DNA of 64,000 nucleotides from Ustilaginoidea virens (lineage: Eukaryota; Ascomycota; Sordariomycetes; Hypocreales; Clavicipitaceae): contig NC_057317.1 of NCBI RefSeq assembly GCF_000687475.1, forward strand, positions 3,100,001 to 3,164,000. The letters are read 5' to 3'. Made by a program: the position numbers and the translations under genes. The notes under the pieces were generated by a model, which worked only from the letters and a program-made list of their open reading frames with translations, did not search any database and was not told the origin of the DNA. Positions 52,322-61,547 of this stretch are shown piece after piece (within the stretch, counting starts at the first letter, position 1; each line of letters starts with the position of its first letter).

Positions 52322-53440
52322 ATGTCGGACAAGCAGGACGTTGCCCAAATGGAGAGTGGTGCCGGTCGTGTTGGCAAGAAAAAGGCTCTGAAGAACCATT
52401 GCAAGCGCTTCTGGTGGCTGCACTTGATCGTCTTTCTAGTCGTATCTGCCGCCGTCATCTGCATTGTGTGAGTCTTGCTATTCCTGTTGCTGCCCGCGTC
52501 CCTTGATTTGCGTGCGAGATTTTTTTCTTCTTTTTTTTTTTTGCTGACACTTCAGCTTCGCAGCATCTTCGTTGGCGTCAAAAAGATTGCCCAGGCCAAG
52601 ATCAATGACGCTGAACTGGAAATCCAGGGTGTCAACATTCTCAACGCGGAACCAAACAAGTTCCTGATGCAGATCAACTCCACCATCAGAACCGACGGCA
52701 CTGTCAAGGCCGACATTGACCCTTTTGTCGGCAACCTCACCCTTCACGATATCCCCGACGCTCGGCCATTCATCCAACTAAGCTTCCCTGCCACCAACGC
52801 CGACAAGTTCCAGACTGTCAACATCAGCCAAGAAGTCACCATTACCGATGAGGCAGCCTTTGCCGAGTTCAACAAGTACTTCTTCCAAAATGAGACGCTG
52901 CGTGTTTCCATTTCCGGCAAGACCAAGGTTCAGCCTGCTGGTCTTTCCAAAAAGTACGACGTGGACTTTTACAAAGTGATTACTTTCAACGCCTTGAACA
53001 AGCTCAACGACACCTCCCTAAGCGACATGAAGATCAAGATTGGCGTCGCATCTGACGGCATCCCCAACTTCAACGCCACTGCCACAATCATGAACCCCTC
53101 GTACTATACCCTTGACATTGGTAATGCTACCTTCAACAACTACGCCGACGACCAGCTTATCGGCAATCTTACCATCCAGAACCTTGTCCTCAGCCCCGGC
53201 AAGAATGTCATTCCCGTTTCCGCTATCCTTGATCAGACCGTTGTCATTGTCGCCGCTACCAAGAAACCCTACTGCGAGAATCACAAACTGCCCGTTCAGC
53301 TGCTAGGTACCCAGGTGAAGCAGGGGTCTGAGACCATTCCTTGGCTCTTGTCAGCACTCAGCAGTGCGAACCAGACCCTCAATCTCAACCTCGACGAGAC
53401 ATTCAAGGCTACTGGAATCAACTTCCCGGGCTGCACTTGA
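52322..53440 (+). CDS. single-pass membrane protein with DUF3712-type domain
   Basis: Two exons, 52322-52467 and 52564-53440, with a 96-base intron, give 340 residues. I place the acceptor at TTCGCAG (52563), which keeps frame and joins AAVICIV to IFVGVKKIAQAKI; the nearer CTTCAG would break it. The N-terminal ~33 residues are basic (GKKKALKNHCKRF) and cytosolic, followed by one membrane span (about 36-56). The rest is a beta-rich extracytosolic domain with many NxS/T glycosylation sites (INSTIRTDG, NLTLHD, NFNATAT, NATFNN, NLTIQN), matching fungal DUF3712 proteins (relatives of yeast vacuolar Tag1). The location is probably vacuolar or plasma membrane. Function is not known beyond the domain. 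Confidence 0.83.
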
Positions 53441-54149
53441 AACTATTCTAGCCACCTTTTTTTTTTTTCATTCCTTTTTCTTACTCGGGCTCTTCAAGAA
53501 GCTTTGGATGATCGTCTTTATGTTTTGAACTATTGCAGCCGCTCAACTAATTTACCACGCTTGCTGAGGCCTTGCTATAAAGTGGCTAGGCTTTGTTTTT
53601 GCACTTGGTTCGGGGTTTGAGCTTCAAGGATTCATTGACCACGCTCCCCCTTTCTTCTCTTTCCGTCTCTTTTTACGTCGTACTCTGTATTCTATATCCT
53701 GTATTTCTTTTTTTTCTTCGCCTAGATGCAAAGCTGCATCATGAATGATGCACTTGGGTTGCAAAGAGGTTGCCACGGGCTGGAACGAGTTGATTCGCAG
53801 GCCGAATGCTGTGACGGCGGTACTCAAAAGGAAGGAAAAACCAAAGGCGGTAGTTAGGATAGACGATGAGGATACACGGGGGAGAGAGGAAACGACGGCG
53901 GCACATTGTGTGATTCATGATACCTTAACGCGCTTGTTACAATAGGGTTCTACTGACAGAATAAGCAAAGTATTCAAGGCCATGGTCCGGGACTGTTCGA
54001 GCCCGTGCTGCCTGCACGTCTTCTCGGATACGGTAATCACCTCGAATACAGCGCATGTTTTTTACCCCGTGAAATGAAGTGTGTCATGGTCCCTATACTA
54101 GCCACCACCACCACCACCACCACCACCACCACCATGACGTATATTTACC
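53441..54149. other. convergent 3' region with CCA repeat
   Basis: 709 bases, T-rich after the DUF3712 stop (53456-53470), with a CCA triplet array at 54102-54134 just before the HCNGP-like stop codon. No gene seen. Confidence 0.5.
54102..54134. repeat. (CCA)n triplet array
   Basis: Eleven tandem CCA units. Non-coding: it lies beyond the stop of the HCNGP-like gene. Confidence 0.95.
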
Positions 54150-55067
54150 TCACTTCCATCCACTCTTGCGCTTCTCCCCCTTGGAGAGGCCGCCTACTGG
54201 CGTGGTGGACGAAGCGGGCACAAATTCGATTCCCCTAGCAGCTGCCTTGTCGCCTTCTCGTTCCTTGAGCACCTCCTCCCTACTGTGGCGCAATTCTTTC
54301 CTGTACGCCCACCGCGGAAAACTGCCGGGGTCGTATAGTTCCGGCGGTAGCGTAGTTTCGTATTGCCTCGGGCCGGACAAGTCGACAAAGGACAAGAGTT
54401 TATCCATCAGAGACGGGTTCCGAAGAGCCGTTGACGACTCGAGTTTGGAGTTGAAGTGAGTTCCCCTGCGCTTCAGATGAAGAAACTGCTCCATCTTCTG
54501 GTTCGCGCCGGGAGGAGGCGAGCCCGGGGGTGAAGCCGGGATGTCCAGGTTCGGTATCGACGGCAAGGTGAGGTGGTGGATGAGAGCTCTGTTTGCGGAA
54601 AACGGGGAGGGTGGCGCGGACGCTCCTTTCCCCGAGTCGGAGAAGTCCTCGGGGAGATGCTTCAGGGCTGGATCCGAGGGGCTGGCATCTGGCGGGGGAA
54701 GTGATGGTCCCAGGGCGACTGGGCCAACTATGGGTTGTGATGGTGCTGATGGTGATGACGGGTTTGATGGTCGTCGTGACGGATTGGCACTTGCCGCGGC
54801 TGGTCTTGGTCTTGGCATTTCGAACAATACGGTGCGACGAGCTTTATGCTCACGGGGGTTCATACCTCCTTCGGGGCCTAACTTGCTCGTCGATATTGGA
54901 TGTGTGATTCTCTCCGTCGACAGACTCGTGACCTTGCTTCCCAAGTTAGTCGGTTTGGTGGCAAGTCAAGCTGCGAGCAATGGCTCCCCATGTACCTTTG
55001 GTGACTCGGTCTTCTGCGAAGTGACATCTTCATCGTCGCTGCTTGCATATCCCACGAGTCCTGCCAT
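54150..55067 (-). CDS. HCNGP-like (SAP30BP family) nuclear protein
   Basis: Two exons, 55067-54996 and 54932-54150, with a 63-base intron (branch GACTAAC), give about 284 residues. Exon 1 encodes MAGLVGYASSDDEDVTSQKTESPK, the typical SAP30BP/HCNGP start (GLVGYxSSDDE). The middle is Pro/Ser-rich and ends in VALGPSLPP. The C-terminal HCNGP domain reads KMEQFLHLKRRGTHFNSKLE, LRNPSLMDKLLSFVDL, YETTLPPELYDPGSFPRWAYRKEL and a basic tail. The animal homologue is a transcription/splicing cofactor that helps splice short introns with RBM17. The gene is divergent from PRP5, with 600 bases between the start codons. A second intron near LGPEGGMNPREH is possible but not needed for frame. Confidence 0.85.
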
Positions 55068-55667
55068 TTTACAGCTTGTCTTAAAATTAATGGGTGTTGC
55101 AATGGCGCCCATGGCCAAATGCTCGTTGGTAACTTAACTGGTGGGGATGGTCCAGCCAAGTTGACGAATCTGCCAGACGTCAACGTACCGGTACCGCCGA
55201 TCCCGCCCCACTGCCCCACCAGCCCGCAGACCTTGCACCGGCAAAACTACGGCTTCCTAAAATACGGAGTACCTGCGGCTGACTTTTCTCAGCAAATCAA
55301 TAGGTGTCACAGCCGCTCGCTCCAAGCCTATTGAGTCTTGGCCTACTCCGTACAAGTTTCACGAGAGACGAGGAACGAGTCCCCCGACCCATGTAGTGTC
55401 ATTGTCCCTTTCCCAATCTCGCGACTACCCTTCAAAAGCAATAATCGCATTATTCCCCCCCAACCTCCCGGCGGCTTGACGCTCCAGGAAGGAAAAGCAG
55501 ATTGAGGGCCAAGTTTCCATTCATCTCGACCTCGGCTTCCGCAAGCTGCCAAGCTTGCGCCTTGGCGACAATAGCCTGGAGCACATATTCGAAATTTCTC
55601 TCTCAAGATCAAGACTGAAAGTACTACTCACCAACCTAGATTTTCCTCCTGAGCTTGCGAGGCCGCC
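55068..55667. promoter_or_regulatory. shared divergent promoter HCNGP-like / PRP5
   Basis: 600 bases between two splicing-related genes. Contains TACGGAGTAC at 55263-55272 and TACTCCGTAC at 55344-55353, an inverted pair 70 bases apart. No other element recognised. Confidence 0.5.
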
Positions 55668-58600
55668 ATGGCTCGGCCAAGAGACTCGCGCTCACCAAGT
55701 CCTGCAGGCAGTCAATACGGCTCACGTCGACACCGGAAAGATGATGACCGGCGGGACAGAGATAGGGACCGTCGAGATGGCGGGAGGGAGTATCGTCGGC
55801 GGTCCAGGTCGCGCAGCCCAGATGTGAGAGCTACCCCTGTTCCTGCGGATTCCAAGGGTGTCTTTATCCTCATCTCACCGTCTCCCAGCAGAACCGATAC
55901 CGTGACCGAGGGGGGCGGGATCGTGACCGCGACTCCTACCGCCGCAGAGAACGCTCCATAGATCGACGAGATGATGATCATTACCGCGGAGTTATTCGAG
56001 ATCACCGCGATAGAGAGAGACGCAGGTCGCGTGATCGGTATATTGAAAGGCCTCGCTCTCCAGGGCGGAGACGAAATCGCAGTCGCGACAGCGATAGAGA
56101 CCATAGAAGGCGACCTGATTCTCGTGACGGCAATCGTGGACGCCGAGAAGAAACTGCCAACTCCCGTCCTCGTAGCGGCCGCGCTGACAGTCGAAGTCGC
56201 AAGACTTCTCTCGCGGACAGCAGCAGCAACAAGGGCGGTTCCGAGCAGTTGAAGAACAAGGCGGTAGCGCCCCAGTCCGATGCTGACAAGAAGGCCGAAA
56301 GACTTGCAAAACTGGAGGCGTGGAAGAAGAAGAAGGAGATAGAGGGCCAGAAACAGAAAGAGGTAAATCCGAGTCTGACCAGAAGTTTGCTAGCTGAAAT
56401 GGACATGAGAGCGTCCGGGCTCTCACCCACGGTAGACTCAGCCGGTGTTTCAACTGTTGCCTCTCCTGCAACATTGAACGAGTCCGGCAGCGCATCGCCT
56501 GCTGTCCCTTATGCCGGCAAGTTTGACCCCAAGACCATTGCCAAAAAGTCGGCTGCATCAAGGACGCACGACACTTCTAAACCAGTTCTGGGTTCACTTG
56601 ACGTCCAACCAGAAAGATTGGCTGCACAAGTCCAGCAGAAGGCCATAGGTGAGTTAAGGCTGCTATAAAACATACATGGGGGAATGCACGCGATTAACCA
56701 CTCGGCGCTACAGCATCCGCTTTGCCTGCAAACAGAGCAAAGACGAACGGGTTCGGGTTTGGGAAGTCTCTGGTGGACGCCGACAAGCTACCAGCGAAAC
56801 GCAAACTGGATCTGGACGGAGAGGACACCACGAAGCGAAAGCTGACAAAGCTGCCAGCCCTCCCCATGGAAACAGATGACACCCCTTACGCCGACCAGGA
56901 TGAGGATGACGATTCCGACGGAGGTAACTTCGCCGAGAACGAAGAAGAGGCTGCCGCTGCAGCGCGTGCCGCACATGAGAAGCGCCTGCAAGCAGAGAAT
57001 CAGACTGAACCCCAGCCAGTAGGTGAGCCTATGGAGGAAGATGCACAAGAAGAGGATCCGCAAGTTGCGCAAGTTGCGCAAGTTGATCAAGAGACAAACG
57101 GCGTGGATGTTGTCGACAGTAACGTGACCGCACATGAACAGCCACTCGCTCAACAAATGGATGTGGATGAAGGCGGCGGCGGCGATGACGATGGTGATGA
57201 TGATGGTGATGATGACGCAGATCCTCTCGATGCGTTTATGGCGGACCTGAAACAGACGGAAACAAAAAAGGTGGCCAAGGTCTCTACTACAAAGAAAAAT
57301 CAAGCACCAGAGGCATACTTCAGCGACGAAGAGTACAATTTTGATTCGGAAAGGAAAGCGGACACTGACTTTTTCGCCATTGCCAACAAGCGCAAGAAGA
57401 AGGATATTCCTGCCGTTGACTACAGCAAGATTGACTTGGTACCGGTGCGCAAAAACTTCTGGGTAGAACCGGCCGAGTTGAGCGCACTCAGCGAGGAGGA
57501 ACTGGTCGACCTGCGTCTGGAGCTCGATGGCATCAAGGTCAACGGGAAGCATGTCCCGAAACCGGTCCAGAAATGGGCTCAGTGCGGACTTACTCGGCAG
57601 ACCCTGGATGTTATTGACAGTTTGGGTTACGAAAAGCCCACGCCAATCCAAATGCAAGCCATCCCCACGCTCATGTCGGGCAGGGATGTCGTGGGCGTGG
57701 CCAAGACGGGATCGGGCAAAACTGTTGCTTTCCTGCTTCCCATGTTCCGCCACATCATGGACCAACCGCCGATCAAGGATACCGACGGCCCGGTCGGGCT
57801 CATCATGACGCCGACCCGTGAGCTGGCCACGCAGATTCATAGAGACTGCAAGCCTTTTGTGAAGAGCATGGGGCTTCGTGCTGTTTGCGCCTATGGTGGC
57901 GCGCCGATCCGAGATCAGATTGCGGAGCTGAAGCGCGGTGCCGAAATCATTGTCTGCACGCCCGGTCGGATGATTGACCTGCTCGCAGCAAACCAGGGCC
58001 GAGTCACAAATCTAAAGAGAGTGTCGTACGTGGTCCTGGACGAAGCTGATCGAATGTTTGACATGGGTTTCGAACCACAAGTCATGAAGATTTTTGCCAG
58101 CATGCGGCCCGATAGGCAAACCATCCTGTTTTCCGCCACCATGCCACGAATCATCGACTCTCTCACCAAGAAGGTCCTCAAGAGCCCTGTGGAAATCACG
58201 GTGGGGGGCCGCAGCGTCGTCGCCAAGGAGATTGAACAAATCGTCGAGGTTCGCGAAGAGGGCACCAAGTTCCACCGGGTTCTCGAGCTCCTGGGTGAAT
58301 TGTACGACAAGGACGAGGATGCTCGGGCCCTGATTTTTGTCGAGCGGCAGGAAAAGGCCGACGATCTTCTCAAGGAGCTCATGATCAAGGGGTACCCTTG
58401 CATGTCGATCCACGGAGGCAAGGATCAAGTCGATCGCGACTCGACCATTTCCGACTTCAAAAAAGGCGTGGTGCCGCTGCTGATTGCCACGTCGGTCGCC
58501 GCTCGTGGTCTTGATGTCAAGCAGCTGAAGCTGGTGATCAACTACGATGCGCCAAACCATCTGGAGGACTATGTCCACCGGGCTGGGCGAACGGGCAGAG

Positions 58601-59457
58601 CGGGAAACACGGGAGTGGCCGTCACGTTTGTCACCCCGGAACAGGAGAACTGCGCTCCGGGAATTGCCAGGGCGCTGGAGCAAAGCGAGCAGCCGGTGCC
58701 AGAACGACTCAACGAGATGAGGAAGGCGCACCGTGAAAAGGTCAAGTCGGGCAAAGCCAAGGATTCGTCCGGGTTCGGCGGCAAGGGTCTCGATCGACTG
58801 GACCAAGAACGAGAAGTGGCTCGACTCAGGGAGCGTCGGACGCACAAGGCTGATGGAGAAGAGGAGGAGGAGAAGGAGGAAAAGGACGAGGGTAGGCAAA
58901 AGGCCGAGAAGGCCCTCGACGCGATTCGTGCGGCTGCCTCGAGCGTCCAAGCTCGAGACGCAGCCAAGTCGAGCGCTGGGGCCGACGACCAAAGGGCCAG
59001 CGGCGACACTCCAATGGGCGGCGAAAAGACCAAGGACGCCCTCGACAAGGTCAGCTCGGCAATCAGCGCCATCAACAGCCGGCTCGGCAAGGCTGGGCAG
59101 CTCCGATCCGGGCAGCCCATTGACAACAAAGGGCCCGACGCCGGGGCGTTCCACGCCACCTTGGAAATCAACGACTTTCCGCAAAAGGCCAGATGGGCCG
59201 TCACCAACCGAACCAACGTGGCCAAGATTCTCGACTCTACCGGAACGTCCATCACGACAAAGGGCAGTTTCTACCCGCCGGGCAAAGAAGTTCCTGCAAA
59301 CGGAGATCCCAAGCTGTATATCCTCATTGAGGGTGACACCGAGGTGGCTGTGGGTGCGGCGCTGCAAGAAATGACCAGGTTGCTGAGAGAGGGCACGATT
59401 GCGGCTGCGGATGCAGACAGCAGGGCGCCTACAAGCGGTCGATATACAGTCAGCTAG
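55668..59457 (+). CDS. PRP5: pre-mRNA-processing DEAD-box helicase Prp5
   Basis: ATPase that remodels U2 snRNP at the branch site during prespliceosome assembly. Exons 55668-55823, 55889-56648 and 56714-59457, with two 65-base introns, give about 1,219 residues. The N-terminus is an RS-like domain ([37 protein letters not shown]), followed by [16 protein letters not shown] and acidic stretches with three QVA repeats. The Prp5-specific lead [17 protein letters not shown] and [11 protein letters not shown] precede or flank the core: AKTGSGKT (about 635), [31 protein letters not shown] (about 747), [18 protein letters not shown] and [10 protein letters not shown]. The C-terminus ends with a KH-like domain ([37 protein letters not shown]) common in fungal Prp5. 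The start context GCCGCCATGG is optimal. Confidence 0.95.
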
Positions 59458-60030
59458 GCAAAACTTTGCCGATGGGCAGAGCATGATGTACCGTACCTGT
59501 GGGGGCGGGGGGCGGTGGGCGGTTGAAGGACAGGAGATGATGTAGCATGCTTGTTCCCTCGGTCTCTTGTTTTTTTTTTTTTTTTTTTCCCTCTCCAGAA
59601 AGGCGTCATGGGCTGGTGAGCAGTTGTTGCAGTGGTGTGTTGTGGGTTAGGGGTTTAAGTTGGGAAGTTACAGGTGGCTGCATCGAGGCCCCTTTTTACT
59701 TTTATACATTCCGCGACGTGGAGATGTGAAGAGGGGGTCCATGACGTGTTGAATTAGGAGTAAGAATACCAAGTAACGCTTGCTAGAAGATTACGCCAAA
59801 AAGAAAGAAAACAAAACAAAACAAAACAAAACATAAAATTCCAACATAGGCTGCTACAAGGCGCATGATGCCCGCCACAGAAAAACTCGACAGTTCGCCT
59901 CGTCCCATGGAGTGACGGAAGCGGCTCTATGCCCACCATGTGCGGAGCTTTTCAAAAGGGCCCTGCCCTATTCACGCCCCCAAGTCGTCGCCTTACTGGC
60001 GTCCCGGCCGCCGCGAACCATCCATCTACT
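59458..60030. other. convergent 3' region
   Basis: 573 bases between PRP5 and the VIM-motif gene, with T run at about 59570-59588 and (CAAAA)n at 59810-59832. No gene seen. Confidence 0.5.
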
Positions 60031-60478
60031 CTAGTTGTACGTTTGCGAGTCGTGCGTTTGCGCAATCTCCCTGGCTCGTTGCTCCTCAGCACTAGCTTTC
60101 TTAAGGGCATCTGCTCGTGATTGCCTCTTCTGCGCGGTGAGTTGCGCTTGTAGCTTTCCCCCCGGCTTACTAGACGCCCTTGCTCGAGCCTGCGGCGCAG
60201 CAGTTAGCATTTAAGGGGGGTGTTTCGTTTCGCGGTGAAAGTGCCTTTGAGGGGGGGGGAACGGTGTAGCGTGCCTCTGCTGCCTCGGCTGCTTTTCGTC
60301 GCGCATCGGCCGCCTCGCCTGTGGTGTCGGTCGCGCCGCCGAGTGTGCGCGGGGAGGCGCCGACTCTGCTGGTGACGGGGACGGGGACGGATGCGTTTCG
60401 CTGGGGGGTTGGCGCGGAGCCGAGGACGCGGCCCGGGGGGGCGGAGTCGGGCTCTTGTTTGCCGCAGAGGTTGCCCAT
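60031..60478 (-). CDS. small N-myristoylatable protein with a p97/Cdc48-binding (VIM) motif, SVIP-like
   Basis: Exon 1 is 60478-60275 (68 codons) and exon 2 is 60189-60031 (53 codons with stop), giving about 120 residues. The MGNLCGKQ start has the Gly-2 N-myristoylation signal and Cys-5 for palmitoylation. The junction reads ARRKAAEAAE-ARARASSK, which contains RRKAAEAAEAR, an exact fit to the RX5AAX2R VCP-interacting motif. A basic Gln-rich helix follows (GKLQAQLTAQKRQSRADALKK). Animal SVIP combines the same two features, so this may tether Cdc48 to membranes; that role is inference. The acceptor is good (TGCTAAC branch, CGCAG), but no GT donor fits well: AG|GCACGC suggests a GC-AG intron of 85 bases. 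A weak GTTCCC donor 15 bases on would also keep frame. Confidence 0.72.
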
Positions 60479-60793
60479 TTCTCAGGGGTGGCAGGTTCCA
60501 GTGGTCGTCAGGTCAGGCGTCGCGGGCGGGAGTGGCAAAGGGACTGGAGGATTCGGCGTAGGTTTCGTGGCAGGGTTTGGCGGGCTGGGGAGGATTTGGT
60601 CCAACTTGACTTTATACAAGAGGGGACGGGTGTCAGGTCCCCGGGGAAAGGTGGGGGGGGGAGGGGGGGGGAACGGCCGCGTCTCCCCGATTGGTGGGGT
60701 AGGGTAGGCCGGCGGGCGTGGTGATGGCTCGGAGCCCTGGCTACCCGGGAGACTTTTTATTTCCTTCGTCGCCGGCCGGATGTGGGCAACGGG

Positions 60794-60844
<51 letters not shown>

Positions 60845-61547
60845 ACGGCGTTGCTTTGCAGGATTCGGCGGCATGTGAGGGCTAAAGATGCCTCTAGTAC
60901 ATGGCACCGGTGGATGATTCGGCAGGTGCTGGTGCAAATGCGGTGCGATGGATGAGGGTTGTATTGGGTGGGTATTGTATGCTCGTTGCTGCAGACCCGC
61001 GCTAACCCAGCTCCAGGTGACAATAGGCAGGTACCTAGGTACTGAGCACGCCGTGCAAGGAAAGAGAGACAAGACAGACCCTGATAACTCCCGTACTGTC
61101 TGTAACATCTGGCCCCTCCACCGTCCGGTTTTCCAGCCATCCGGGTTCTCACCTTCCATGTCGCCTTCTGCACTTCTGCACTTCTCCAAGCATTCTCGCA
61201 GCCGCAGAGGCGCCAATGCAAATGCACCACCGCTGGCCACGAAACAAAACACTTTGCAGCTTTGCCGAGTCTCAATGCCGCTGTCCATCCGTGCTCGTCT
61301 TCGTCTATAGTCGAGAGCCTTGCCTCTGGCGTGGTCCAGCTGTTTTTCTCCGCTACATCTGCAACGGCTGCAGCACCTGCAACAACATCCAGAGCCTCGT
61401 CCTCGACTTCTTGGCTGGTCCGAATGGCACAGGATATCGACCGAATCCTCAGAAAACCATTTAGCACTATCCCGATCGGCAGCAAGCTGCCCTACTTTCC
61501 AGCTGCGCAACACTTCGTTCTCGTCATACGTCAGCCTGATCAGGACG
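60479..61547. other. divergent region VIM-motif gene / zinc-finger gene
   Basis: About 1.07 kb without a convincing separate gene. It has G-rich sequence (60640-60675), a 48-A run and a GGTACCTAGGTACTG element near 61030. The last ~230 bases are in frame with the zinc-finger protein and could be 5' UTR or an extended N-terminus. Confidence 0.45.
60794..60841. repeat. poly-A run (48 A)
   Basis: Longest homopolymer in the window, uninterrupted. Confidence 0.95.

Noticed and set aside
52552..52557. CTTCAG as acceptor of the DUF3712 gene intron
   Set aside because: It breaks the reading frame; the CGCAG 8 bases downstream restores IVIFVGVKK.
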